A stretch of 64,000 nucleotides of DNA, taken from positions 62,001 through 126,000 of the forward strand of contig NZ_FMCV01000004.1 in the NCBI RefSeq assembly GCF_900091565.1. Reading direction: 5' to 3'. The DNA comes from Micromonospora marina (GTDB taxonomy: Bacteria; Actinomycetota; Actinomycetes; Mycobacteriales; Micromonosporaceae). The notes under the pieces were generated by a model. That model was not told the DNA's origin, made no database searches, and saw only the letters and a list, made by a program, of their open reading frames with translations. The number at the start of each line of letters is the position of its first letter. Positions within the stretch are counted from its first letter, which is position 1. This document shows positions 1 through 8,167 of this stretch, piece by piece. The position numbers were made by a program, and so were the translations under genes.

Positions 1-130
1 GGCCGCGCCTCGTCCCAGGTCATGGCTACGCTGTCGCCCGGACGCCGCCGCGCGTTCCGCCCGCGCTCCGCAGACGGTGCGCGGCACGGCCACCGCCTCC
101 CAGCGCCGGACCGGATCCAGGAGACCGTCA

Positions 131-1720
131 GTGACCCAGCAACCCGTTGCGACGTCGACGAAGCTCGACGCCGCCGTACTCAAGGTGGCCGGCGTCGTCG
201 TGCTCGGTGCGATCATGTCGATCCTCGACGTGACAGTCGTCAGCGTGGCGCTGCCGACGTTCCAGAGCGAGTTCGACGCCACGTACGCCCGCGTCGCGTG
301 GACCATGACCGGCTACACGCTCGCGCTCGCCACGGTGATTCCGCTCAGCGGCTGGGCCGCCGACCGGTTCGGCACGAAACGCCTCTACATGGTGGCGTTG
401 GCGCTGTTCACCATCGGCTCCGGGCTGTGCGCCACGGCCGACTCGATCGGCGAGCTGATCGCCTGGCGGGTGATCCAGGGCCTCGGCGGCGGCATGCTCA
501 TGCCGCTCGGCATGACGATCATCACCCGGGCTGCGGGCCCGCACCGCATCGGCCGCCTCATGGCCGTGCTCGGCATCCCGATGCTGCTCGGCCCGATCAC
601 CGGCCCGATCCTCGGCGGCTGGCTGATCGACGTCGCGAGCTGGCACTGGATCTTCCTGATCAACCTGCCGATCGGCCTGGTCGCGCTCGTCTACGCCCAG
701 CTGGCGCTGCCCCGGGACAACGCCGCGCCGTCCGAGTCGTTCGACTTCCTCGGCATGCTCATGCTCTCGCCGGGTCTCGCGCTGTTCCTCTACGGCATTT
801 CCACGCTGCCGGAGACCGGCACCGTCGCCGACACCAAGGTGTGGCTGCCGATGCTCGTCGGCGGCGCGCTCGTGGTCGCCTTCGTGCTCTACTCGTTCCG
901 GCCCCGGCACCCGCTGCTCGACCTGCGGCTGTTCCGCAACCGCAGCCTGACCATCGCCGCCGTCACCATGTTCGTGTTCATCATCGCGTTCATGGGCGCC
1001 GGCCTGCTGTTCCCGAGCTACTTCCTCCAGGTGCGCGGCGAGACGACGCTGGCCGCGGGCCTGCTGATCGCGCCGCAGGGCATCGGCGCGATGCTGACCA
1101 TGCCGATCGCCGGCATGCTCGCCGACCGCGTGCCGGTCGGCCGGACGGTGCCGTTCGCGCTCGTGCTCATCGCGGCCGGCTTCTTCACCTTCACCCAGCT
1201 CGGCACCGACACGTCGTACTGGCTGCTCTGCGGCTCGCTGTTCGTGATGGGCCTCGGCATGGGCGGCACGATGATGCCGATCATGACGTCGGCGCTCAAG
1301 ACGCTCACCGCGGTGGAGGTGGCGCGCGGGTCCACGCTCGTCAACATCCTCCAGCAGATCGGCGGTTCGGTGGGCGCCGCGATCATGTCGGTCATCCTCA
1401 CCAGCGAGCTGAACGGCTCCCGGCCGATCCCCGGCGCCACCGACCCGGCCACCGGCGCCCCGCTGACCGAGGCCCAGCTCGCCATCGCCGCCCAGCAGCA
1501 GCCCGAGCTGATCCAGCAGTTCCCGGTGCCGCCGTCGCTGATCGAGCGCGGGCTCGACTTCGCGGCCGACTCCTTCTCCACCACCTTCTGGGTCGCGTTC
1601 GGCCTGGTGCTGCTGACCTTCGTCCCGGCCGCGTTCCTGCCCCGCCGCCGGGAGCCCTCGCACCTGCTCGACGGCGAACCGGGCGAGGACAAGCGTCAGG
1701 TGCCCGTGCCGATCCACTGA
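131..1720 (+). CDS. MFS drug exporter, DHA2 (EmrB/QacA) type
   Basis: Predicted proton-driven multidrug exporter in the cytoplasmic membrane, 529 residues, the usual length for the 14-helix DHA2 branch of the major facilitator superfamily. About 14 hydrophobic segments can be seen. Motif A (GWAADRFGTKR, residues 74-84) follows helix 2, and a motif-C-like GPITGPILGGW lies in helix 5. I start at GTG 131 because AGGAG stands 7 bases before it; an in-frame ATG at 77 would add 18 polar residues without a good ribosome site. A strong hairpin follows the stop. No regulator is adjacent inside the window, so the substrate cannot be named. Family call is firm, substrate unknown. Confidence 0.92.
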   Translation: MTQQPVATSTKLDAAVLKVAGVVVLGAIMSILDVTVVSVALPTFQSEFDATYARVAWTMTGYTLALATVIPLSGWAADRFGTKRLYMVALALFTIGSGLCATADSIGELIAWRVIQGLGGGMLMPLGMTIITRAAGPHRIGRLMAVLGIPMLLGPITGPILGGWLIDVASWHWIFLINLPIGLVALVYAQLALPRDNAAPSESFDFLGMLMLSPGLALFLYGISTLPETGTVADTKVWLPMLVGGALVVAFVLYSFRPRHPLLDLRLFRNRSLTIAAVTMFVFIIAFMGAGLLFPSYFLQVRGETTLAAGLLIAPQGIGAMLTMPIAGMLADRVPVGRTVPFALVLIAAGFFTFTQLGTDTSYWLLCGSLFVMGLGMGGTMMPIMTSALKTLTAVEVARGSTLVNILQQIGGSVGAAIMSVILTSELNGSRPIPGATDPATGAPLTEAQLAIAAQQQPELIQQFPVPPSLIERGLDFAADSFSTTFWVAFGLVLLTFVPAAFLPRRREPSHLLDGEPGEDKRQVPVPIH

Positions 1721-1734
1721 CCGCCGCCGTGACC

Positions 1735-1764
1735 CCGGGCCGGACGCGCTCGCGTCCGGCCCGG
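1735..1764. terminator. hairpin after MFS exporter gene
   Basis: A perfect 14-base-pair inverted repeat (CCGGGCCGGACGCG, loop CT, then its complement) begins 14 bases after the exporter stop and is followed by CTTCTT. It is placed as an intrinsic or rho-assisted terminator for the exporter gene. Confidence 0.7.
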
Positions 1765-1830
1765 CTTCTTGATCCGCCACCGCAATGCCCGTCAGCGCCT
1801 AGGATCGGAGACCGGAGCCGGGGAGAGGCG

Positions 1831-2061
1831 GTGAGCGTGGGCGCAGACGACGCACAGCGGTCGGCGCGACGGCGTAACCGACTACTGCTGGCGGGTCTGC
1901 TCGCGGTCGTCGGGCTGATCCTGCTGCTGCTCGGTCTCACCGTCGCCACCGGCACCGTCGCGGGCGTCGAGGTGGTGCTCGCGTTGCTGCTGCTGGTGGC
2001 CAGCTACGCGATCCAGCGGATGGCCCGCCGCGAGACGCTCTACCGCGACGAGCGGCGCTGA
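1831..2061 (+). CDS. small membrane protein, two transmembrane segments
   Basis: Unrecognised 76-residue protein. The first 20 residues are polar and basic (SARRRNR), followed by two hydrophobic helices of about 20 residues (LLLAGLLAVVGLILLLLGL and VEVVLALLLLVASYAI) with a short loop, and a charged tail ending RRETLYRDERR. The topology would put both ends in the cytoplasm. The start is GTG 1831 with GGGAGAGG directly upstream. Third codon positions are almost all G or C, supporting real coding. It lies between the exporter terminator and the NYN gene, with 35 bases to the latter. Function unknown; no domain recognised. Confidence 0.7.
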   Translation: MSVGADDAQRSARRRNRLLLAGLLAVVGLILLLLGLTVATGTVAGVEVVLALLLLVASYAIQRMARRETLYRDERR

Positions 2062-2096
2062 CCGGCCAGGCGCTCCGGCCGGGCTAGGCTGCCAGT

Positions 2097-3170
2097 GTGG
2101 ATCACGAAGACCGGATCGCGCTGTTCCTCGACTACGAGAACCTGGCCCTGGGCGTACGGGACCATCACGGCGGCCGACCGTTCGACTTCCGGCCGATCGC
2201 CGACGCGCTCGCCGAGCGGGGACGCGTCGTGGTGCGCCGGGCGTACGCCGACTGGTCGTACTTCGACGAGGACCGGCGGATGCTCACCCGCTCGCACGTC
2301 GAGCTGATCGAGATCCCGCAGCGGATGGGCGCCTCGCGCAAGAACGCGGCTGACATCAAGATGGCGGTGGACGCGGTCGAGCTGGCGTTCGAGCGCGGCT
2401 ACATCTCCACGTTCGTGATCTGCACGGGGGACAGCGACTTCACCCCGCTGGTGCACAAGCTGCGCGAACTCAACAAGCGGGTGATCGGCGTCGGGGTGGA
2501 GAAGTCCACCTCCGCGTTGCTGCCGCCGGCCTGCGACGAGTTCCTCTACTACGACCGGCTCGAAGGCGTCGACGTACCGCCCCCGGCCGCCCGCCGGTCC
2601 CGCCCGGCCCGTCCCGTACCGGCGGAGCAGGTGCCCGAGCGCGCGGTGGAGACCGCACCGGGCGAGGACGAGTCGGCGCGGGATGTCGACACGCTCGCCG
2701 TGCAGCTCGTGCAGACGGTGGCCGGCATGCAGGGCAGCTCCAGCGGTGAGGTGACAGCCTCCTCGCTCAAGCGCGCACTGCTGCGTAAGGATCCCACGTT
2801 CAGCGAGTCCGACTACGGTTTCCGCACCTTCGGGGAACTGCTGCGCCACCTCGCGGCGCACAACGTGGTGGAGCTGGCCGCCGGGCCCGCCAAGGGCGAC
2901 CCGGAGGTGTCGCTTCCCGAACAGGGCGACCGGGAGGTCGCGTTCGGGTTGCTCCGCTCGGTGGTGGTCGACCTCGCGGGCGAGGGCGGCGCGGTGGCGC
3001 TGTCCGGCCTCAAGGACCAGCTCCGGCGGGCCCGGCCGGATTTCAGCGAGAAGAAGCTCGGCTATCGCAGCTTCCTGCAGTTCTGCAAGGCGGCCGCGAC
3101 CGGCGGCGCCGTGGAACTGCGCTGGAGCCCCGACGACGGCGACTACCTCCTCACCCCCCACACCCCCTGA
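2097..3170 (+). CDS. NYN (LabA/DUF88) domain protein with two OST-HTH/LOTUS domains
   Basis: Probable RNA-processing protein of 357 residues. The first 160 residues form a PIN-like NYN domain: acidic residues at FLDYENLA (D12) and CTGDSDF (about 113-119) match the metal-binding aspartates of LabA/DUF88 nucleases. A proline-rich linker (about 163-180) is followed by two helical OST-HTH/LOTUS modules (about 198-265 and 280-350), each with the pattern of a short winged helix ending in VVELAAG or AVELRW. This NYN plus LOTUS arrangement is known in bacteria and eukaryotes and is linked to RNA binding. Start is GTG 2097. Stands alone; converges on the next gene across an inverted repeat. Confidence 0.88.
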   Translation: MDHEDRIALFLDYENLALGVRDHHGGRPFDFRPIADALAERGRVVVRRAYADWSYFDEDRRMLTRSHVELIEIPQRMGASRKNAADIKMAVDAVELAFERGYISTFVICTGDSDFTPLVHKLRELNKRVIGVGVEKSTSALLPPACDEFLYYDRLEGVDVPPPAARRSRPARPVPAEQVPERAVETAPGEDESARDVDTLAVQLVQTVAGMQGSSSGEVTASSLKRALLRKDPTFSESDYGFRTFGELLRHLAAHNVVELAAGPAKGDPEVSLPEQGDREVAFGLLRSVVVDLAGEGGAVALSGLKDQLRRARPDFSEKKLGYRSFLQFCKAAATGGAVELRWSPDDGDYLLTPHTP

Positions 3171-3182
3171 CCCACACGTCCG

Positions 3183-3252
3183 CGATCTTGCACTTGCTGA
3201 CCCGCGAAAGCGGCATGAATCGCCAATCTTGAGGGCGGTAAGTGCAGGATCG
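3183..3252. repeat. 70-base dispersed inverted repeat, copy 1
   Basis: Left end CGATCTTGCACTT (3183-3195) is complementary, with one mismatch, to AAGTGCAGGATCG (3240-3252). The inside contains CTGACCCGCGAAAGC and GGCATGAATCG. A second copy with matching ends and a matching inside is at 50872-50940. Both lie between the 3' ends of two converging genes, so the element may act as a bidirectional terminator or be a miniature mobile repeat. Confidence 0.75.
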
Positions 3253-3270
3253 ACAGGGTTAAGGGTTCGG

Positions 3271-4458
3271 CTACCCCGAGGGGTGCGGCGGCTCGGACGA
3301 GACGGTCGGGCTCGGCTCGCCGGTGGAACCGGGCCCTCCGGTCGGACCCGGTTCGCCCGTCGGGCTCGCGGTCGGCACCGGAGTCACCTGATCGGCAGGA
3401 GAACCGGGCGGCTCGACGGGCGTCGACGGGTGGTCGCCGACGCGGGCCGGCGGCGAACCGGCCACGGGCGGTGCGGTGGTGAGGACCCGCGCCCCGGACT
3501 CCGGGGTCACGTTCGGGCGCTTCGGTGGCGGCGCGGACCGGGCCGGCCGGACCGCCGGCGACGACGGTGCGACCGGGATCGCCGCGGGCGGCGCCGAAGA
3601 AACGGGAGGCGCGGCCGTCGTGGCGGGAGCGACCGGGCGGGCGGCTGGGCGGTGTCCCGGGTCGGTCTGCCCTGCGGTGGCCGTCCAGGTGCCGGCGGAG
3701 GTGACGCCCAGCAGCACGGCCACCGCCGCGACACCCGCCGCGGCCAGCCGCTGGGACAGCGCCCGTTCGGCCGGGGCGTCCCACGGGCCGAGCGGCCGGG
3801 GTGGCCGGGGCCGGGCGGCCCGGTGGGCGGACCGCAGCGCCTCGACGTCCTCGACCATCGCCTGCCGCTTACCGGTGGCGACAGCGTGGGCGAGGGTGAG
3901 GTAGAACCTGGTGTTCGCCGCCCCCGCAGCCGGTACGCGCAGGCCCGCCGGTGTGCCGCCGTCGGCGTCGTGCAGCAGGGTGACCGGCCGGTCCGGGTGA
4001 TGCCCGGGGCCGCGTACGTCCGGCAGGGACCAGTCCCGCCGGGCGTCGTGCCCGGCGAAGGCCACCCGCCGGTCGGTCACCACTGCGGCGCCGCTGTCGA
4101 CCACCCGCAGTACCGCCGGTAACGGGCCGTCGGCCGGATCGAGACAGCCGGCCAGCGTGCGGCCCGGCGCCGGCAGTCCGGGCAGGTGCCGGGCCGTGGC
4201 CTCGACCAGGTCGACGGCGGGCAGGATCCGGTAGACGACCTCGCCGTCGTCCAGCGGCACCGGCAGCGCGGTGCCGGGCAGCGCACAGCCGCGGAAGCCC
4301 GCTGCCTCCATCGACAGCCGGTCGAGGTGCTCGGCGCGGCGGCGCCAGATCCGGGCCGCCGACTCGTACGCCTGGCGCCGGCGCTCGTTCTCGCGCCTCG
4401 CCCAGGCCAGCCGCCGCTGCGGATGTGCTCCGATCGCATCGGGTCGCCTCGCCGTCAC
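3271..4458 (-). CDS. single-pass membrane protein with proline/threonine-rich tail
   Basis: Unrecognised protein of about 395 residues. A basic N-terminal helix rich in R and E (RRLAWARRENERRRQAYESA) is followed by a globular domain of about 170 residues, then one hydrophobic segment (LAAAGVAAVAVLLGVTSAG, about residue 240) and a tail of 130 residues made mostly of P, T, S, A and G. The tail looks extracellular and disordered, as in wall-spanning actinobacterial proteins. The start is uncertain: GTG 4458 gives the sequence VTARRPDAIGAHP but has only a weak AGG upstream; a more distal start would add unlikely residues. No function is proposed. Confidence 0.7.
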   Translation of the reverse strand: MTARRPDAIGAHPQRRLAWARRENERRRQAYESAARIWRRRAEHLDRLSMEAAGFRGCALPGTALPVPLDDGEVVYRILPAVDLVEATARHLPGLPAPGRTLAGCLDPADGPLPAVLRVVDSGAAVVTDRRVAFAGHDARRDWSLPDVRGPGHHPDRPVTLLHDADGGTPAGLRVPAAGAANTRFYLTLAHAVATGKRQAMVEDVEALRSAHRAARPRPPRPLGPWDAPAERALSQRLAAAGVAAVAVLLGVTSAGTWTATAGQTDPGHRPAARPVAPATTAAPPVSSAPPAAIPVAPSSPAVRPARSAPPPKRPNVTPESGARVLTTAPPVAGSPPARVGDHPSTPVEPPGSPADQVTPVPTASPTGEPGPTGGPGSTGEPSPTVSSEPPHPSG

Positions 4459-4548
4459 GCCTGGTACAACGCCCAGCGGAGAGGGCGGATACGTGAGCGC
4501 GGCTATCGTCCGGTTTGGCGCTGGTATGCCCGCGATTAGACTGCTGGC

Positions 4549-5022
4549 ATGCCGCGGATCGTCCAGTTGCTGGCCTCGCCCGTGCACCGGTACGTGGGCC
4601 GCCCGGCGGACGGACCCGCCCCCGCGCCGCCCGGCGAGCTGGTCGACCGGGTGGAGCTACGCGCCGGGCTCGGCGTCGTCGGCGACCGCTACTTCGGCCG
4701 GCCCGCGCACCGGCAGGCGAGCGTCACGCTGATCGCGCGGGAGTCGCTGCCGCCCGGCGCGGACCTCACCCAGCTGCGCCGCAACGTCCTGACCGAGGGC
4801 ATCCCCGTGGACGAGCTGGTCGGCCGAGTGCTCACGCTCGACTCCGGCGACGGTCCGGTCCGGCTGCGGGTCCACCGGGCCGCGCCGCCCTGCGCCTGGC
4901 TCGACGTGGTGGTCGCTCCCGGTACGTGGAAGGCGCTGCGCCGCCACGGCGGTGTCCGGTGCGCCCCGCTCACCGACGGCGTCCTGCGGGTCGGGCCGGT
5001 CACCGCGTCCGTGGACGATTGA
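4549..5022 (+). CDS. MOSC domain protein
   Basis: Single MOSC (molybdenum cofactor sulfurase C-terminal) domain of 157 residues. Typical elements are GDRYFGRP (about 45-52), RRNVLTEGI (about 78-86), the conserved cysteine in PPCAWLD (about 113-119) and GGVRC near the end. Members bind a sulfur or molybdenum-cofactor-related ligand through the conserved Cys; small stand-alone proteins of the YiiM class detoxify N-hydroxylated bases, but this one is shorter. Start is ATG 4549, divergent from the preceding membrane protein with 90 bases between. Assigned to the family with confidence; substrate unknown. Confidence 0.82.
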   Translation: MPRIVQLLASPVHRYVGRPADGPAPAPPGELVDRVELRAGLGVVGDRYFGRPAHRQASVTLIARESLPPGADLTQLRRNVLTEGIPVDELVGRVLTLDSGDGPVRLRVHRAAPPCAWLDVVVAPGTWKALRRHGGVRCAPLTDGVLRVGPVTASVDD

Positions 5023-5173
5023 CCCGGTTCGGGAACTTCTGCCATCCTGCGGCCGACCAACCGTGGGGCGACCGGCACTCCGGCGTCGCAGGAGGGACGC
5101 CAGGAATGAACCGAGCGGGGCGCGCATCCGTACCGTCCGGCATGAGCATGCCGGACCGGCGGGTCGGCCGCGG

Positions 5174-5740
5174 ATGAGCGCGGACGCCGACGACGAGCAG
5201 GTGACCGGGTGGGCGCGACGCGCCGCCCGGGGAGACCAGATGGCCGCCGCCGCGTTCGTCCGGGCCCTCCAGGCACCGGTGTGGCGTTTCCTCGCCCATC
5301 TCGCCGGGCCCGCCGAGGCCGACGACCTCGCCCAGGAGACGTTCCTGCGCGCGCTGCGCAGCCTGCCCGGCTTCGCGGGCCGGTCGTCGGCGCGTACCTG
5401 GATCTTCACCATCGCCCGCCGGGTCGCGGTGGACCACGTGCGGACGGCGATCGCCCGTCCCCGGGTCGCCGCGTTGCCGGACTGGCAGGCCGCCGCCGAG
5501 GCGGCCGGCGCGGTGAACGGCGGCGGGGAGGACGGGGTGGTGCTGCGCGGCCTCATCGCCACGCTGCCGCCGGACCGGCGGGAGGCGTTCGTGGCCACCC
5601 AGGTGCTCGGCCTGTCCTACGCCGAGGCGGCCGAGGTGTGCGGCTGCCCGGTGGGCACCATCCGCTCCCGCGTGGCCCGCGCCCGGGAGGACCTGGTGGC
5701 CGCCTGGTCCGGCGACGCCCGCGACCGCCGGGCCCGCTGA
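5174..5740 (+). CDS. ECF sigma factor
   Basis: RNA polymerase sigma factor of the extracytoplasmic function group, 188 residues. Region 2 is visible at about 45-90 (DDLAQETFLRALRSL and ARTWIFTIARRVAVDHVR) and region 4 at about 132-175, with the helix-turn-helix LSYAEAAEVCGCPVGTIRSR. No extra C-terminal domain. Start is ATG 5174 (CGGATGAG). The convergent gene 41 bases downstream encodes a zinc-finger anti-sigma factor, its likely partner, although the pair is tail to tail rather than in the more usual operon. The triggering signal is not evident. Confidence 0.93.
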   Translation: MSADADDEQVTGWARRAARGDQMAAAAFVRALQAPVWRFLAHLAGPAEADDLAQETFLRALRSLPGFAGRSSARTWIFTIARRVAVDHVRTAIARPRVAALPDWQAAAEAAGAVNGGGEDGVVLRGLIATLPPDRREAFVATQVLGLSYAEAAEVCGCPVGTIRSRVARAREDLVAAWSGDARDRRAR

Positions 5741-5781
5741 GACGGCGACCGGCCGGGGCCCGCCGCGCGCTGAGCGGACGG

Positions 5782-6516
5782 TCAGGCGGCGCGCCGGTCG
5801 CGGGCCTGTGCCGGGTACGGGCCGGGCGGCACCAGCCGCAGCGCCGGCGTGGCCGGTTCCTCGGCCGGCAGCGCCCACCGGGACCGGTCCGGCCGGCGCT
5901 GACCGGGCGGGGTGTCGCCGGGGCGTCGGCCGAGGCGGGACAGCACCAGCGTCACCGCCCAGCCGACCAACAGGAAGCCGTGGCTGACCAGCCGGGTCAT
6001 CGCCACCTGCCCGGTGATCAGGTCGTTCACCGACAGCAGCACGAGCGTCGCGACGAACGCGCTCAGCATCGGCAGCAGACCGGACGGAGCGGACCGGCGA
6101 GCGGCCACGTAGAGGAACCCGGCGCCGACGGCGACGTTCCACGCCGCCGACTCGTGCCACAGGTGCTGGCCGGAGGTGTGCGCGTGCGTGACGACCGCCT
6201 CCCGGCCGATCTGGGCCAGGCCGAGGACGAGCTGCACCGCGCCGAGCAGGCCGAGCGCCCCGCGCAGCCCGAGCGTGATCCGGTGACGGCGACCGGGCCG
6301 GGGCGGGGGAGCGGCGGCCAGGACCGCGTCGACCAGGTCGGGCACCCGCGGGGCGAGCTGCGTACGGGCCCGCCGGGTCACCGACGCGGCCGAGTCGAAC
6401 CAGCCGCGGCATCCGGGGCAGCCGGTCAGGTGCGCCTCGGCCGCCTCGATCTCCGAGCCGGACGCCTCACCGTCCAGCTGCGCCGACAGGATTTCCCGCC
6501 ACTGCTCACACACCAT
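5782..6516 (-). CDS. zinc-finger anti-sigma factor, membrane protein
   Basis: Predicted 244-residue anti-sigma factor. The N-terminal 40 residues carry the zf-HC2 zinc motif (H29, C33, C36, with C3 upstream), which in this family holds the sigma factor inactive at the membrane. Four hydrophobic segments follow between about residues 78 and 195, then a proline/arginine-rich cytoplasmic tail. The neighbouring convergent ECF sigma factor is the expected target. Start is GTG/ATG at 6516 (MVCEQWREIL). A decayed acyl-CoA synthetase end lies just upstream on the same strand. Confidence 0.88.
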   Translation of the reverse strand: MVCEQWREILSAQLDGEASGSEIEAAEAHLTGCPGCRGWFDSAASVTRRARTQLAPRVPDLVDAVLAAAPPPRPGRRHRITLGLRGALGLLGAVQLVLGLAQIGREAVVTHAHTSGQHLWHESAAWNVAVGAGFLYVAARRSAPSGLLPMLSAFVATLVLLSVNDLITGQVAMTRLVSHGFLLVGWAVTLVLSRLGRRPGDTPPGQRRPDRSRWALPAEEPATPALRLVPPGPYPAQARDRRAA

Positions 6517-6565
6517 GTAGGGATAGTCGTCGGAAGCGGTGCGCTGGTTCCCGGCGGGGTGCGGG

Positions 6566-6757
6566 TCACGCCTCGGTCAGGCGGGACTTCTGCACCTTGC
6601 CCATCGCAGCCGCACCTGCCGGGGGGCGTTTGTGCGCGGACAGGTGCCGCGCCACGAAGTCGATCAGCTCCGTCTCGGCCACGCCGTCGCCCTCCACGTA
6701 CGCGGTCACCTGCTGCCCCGGGTCGGGCGAGCGCCGGGCCAGGTCCAGCGGGGCGAC
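6566..6757 (-). pseudogene. 3' remnant of AMP-forming acyl-CoA synthetase
   Basis: Read on the minus strand, 63 codons end in the typical C-terminal subdomain of acyl-CoA ligases: VTAYVEGD, LIDFVARHLSAHKRP and MGKVQKSRL. The stretch that normally joins KRP to GKVQK is shortened (PAGAAA), consistent with an internal deletion, and an in-frame TGA at 6758-6760 closes the frame upstream. Nothing of the adenylate-binding N-terminal domain remains. It is a relic, not a working gene. Confidence 0.75.
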
Positions 6758-6886
6758 TCAGCGGTGACACGCGCGCCCCATCCCGGTGTGTCCGCCCGGC
6801 GTACCGCGACCGTAGCCGGGCCGGCCACCCCTGCCGGGCACGCCGTCGGGTATGTGTCATCGTGGTCGGCGGCGAGGGAGGGTGTC

Positions 6887-8014
6887 ATGTCGGGTCCGTT
6901 GCGCGGGGTGCTCGTCGCCGACTTCTCCCGGATCCTCGCCGGGCCGTACGCGACGATGCTCCTGGCCGACCTCGGCGCGGACGTGGTCAAGGTGGAGGCG
7001 CCCGGCGGCGACGACACCCGCGGGTGGCGGCCCCCGGTGCGCGACGACGTCTCCACCTACTACCTGGCGGTCAACCGCAACAAGCGTTCGCTGGTGCTCG
7101 ATCTGACCGATCCCGGTGACCTGACGCTGGCGCACCGGCTCGCCGACCGGGCCGACGTGCTGATCCAGAACTTCCGCCCGGGCGCGCTGCGCCGTTTCGG
7201 CCTCGACCACGACTCGGCCACCGCCCGCAACGCCCGCCTGGTGTACGCCTCGATCAGCGGCTTCGGCGACGCCGGGGGCGCCGACCTGCCCGGGTACGAC
7301 CTCATGGTGCAGGCCGCGGCCGGGCTGATGAGCCTCACCGGGGACGCGGACGGTCCGCCCTACAAGGCCGGGGTGGCCGTGTTCGACGTGATCGCCGGAC
7401 TGCACGCGGCGGTCGGGATCCTGGCCGCGCTGCGGCACCGGGAGTCCACCGGGCGCGGGCAGCACGTCACTGTGGACCTGCTCTCCTCGGCGCTGTCCGG
7501 CCTGGTTAACCACACCGGCGCCTACGTCGCGGGGGCAGCGGCGCCGCACCGGATGGGCAACGCGCACCCGAGCATCGTGCCGTACGAGCCGCTGCCCACG
7601 GCCGACGGCGAACTGGTGGTGATCGCCGGGAACGACGGCCAGTTCCGTACCCTCTGCCGGGTGCTCGGCGTGCCGGAGCTGGCCGACGACGCGCGGTTCC
7701 GCCGCAACGCCGACCGCACCGCGCACCGCGACCAGCTGCGCCCGTTGCTGGTGGCGGCGCTGTCCCGGCGCGGCAGCGGGGCCTGGTTCGCCGAGCTGCG
7801 CGCCGCGGGCGTGCCGTGCAGCCCGATCAACTCGGTGGCCGAGGGGGTGGCGCTGGCCCAGGGCCTGGGCCTGGACCCGGTGGTGACGACCGGCGGGGTG
7901 CCGGGCATCCGGAACCCGATCGGCCTGTCCGGGGCGCCGCCCCGCTACGACCTGCCGCCCCCGGAGCTGGACGAGCACGGCGCCCAGCTGCGCGCCTGGC
8001 TCGCCACCGAGTGA
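6887..8014 (+). CDS. CaiB/BaiF (family III) CoA transferase
   Basis: Family III CoA transferase of 375 residues, transferring CoA between organic acids in the cytosol. The N-terminus (LRGVLVADFSRILAGPYAT) and the VKVEAPGGDDTR and IQNFRPGAL motifs are typical. By alignment with formyl-CoA transferase the catalytic aspartate is D167 in VAVFDVIAG, followed by the conserved STGRGQHVTVDLL. Start is ATG 6887 with GAGGGAGGG upstream. The acyl-CoA synthetase remnant beside it hints at a former acyl-CoA gene group. Substrate pair unknown. Confidence 0.9.
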   Translation: MSGPLRGVLVADFSRILAGPYATMLLADLGADVVKVEAPGGDDTRGWRPPVRDDVSTYYLAVNRNKRSLVLDLTDPGDLTLAHRLADRADVLIQNFRPGALRRFGLDHDSATARNARLVYASISGFGDAGGADLPGYDLMVQAAAGLMSLTGDADGPPYKAGVAVFDVIAGLHAAVGILAALRHRESTGRGQHVTVDLLSSALSGLVNHTGAYVAGAAAPHRMGNAHPSIVPYEPLPTADGELVVIAGNDGQFRTLCRVLGVPELADDARFRRNADRTAHRDQLRPLLVAALSRRGSGAWFAELRAAGVPCSPINSVAEGVALAQGLGLDPVVTTGGVPGIRNPIGLSGAPPRYDLPPPELDEHGAQLRAWLATE

Positions 8015-8038
8015 GCGGCGCGGTGGGCCGGGCCGCCG

Positions 8039-8152
8039 TCAGAGCGTCTCGACCAGCCGGAAGCGTTGCCGCGCGGCCGGCGTGTCGTCGTCCGCCGTGA
8101 ACCCGGGATCGCCGAGCCGGCTGCTCCCGAACGTGGGCCGGCCGGCTGCCAT
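8039..8152 (-). CDS. possible 37-residue protein or gene remnant
   Basis: A short reading frame that starts at ATG 8152, 15 bases after the aldo/keto reductase stop on the same strand, and encodes 37 residues with high GC at third positions. It contains GSSRLGDPGF and ends ARQRFRLVETL. There is no clear ribosome site and no family I recognise. It could be a small translated gene of the reductase operon, the end of a decayed gene, or chance. Confidence 0.25.
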   Translation of the reverse strand: MAAGRPTFGSSRLGDPGFTADDDTPAARQRFRLVETL

Positions 8153-8167
8153 GCGGCAGCGTAGCGG

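Noticed and set aside
22..1830. A 679-codon open frame spanning the MFS exporter region
   Set aside because: Its residues are mostly R, H, D and P with no domain; the MFS frame has clear membrane segments. Only its last 76 codons (1831-2061) are a plausible separate gene.
5106..5173. Short frame from ATG 5106 before the sigma factor
   Set aside because: Only 23 codons, no ribosome site preference over the sigma start and no conservation evidence.
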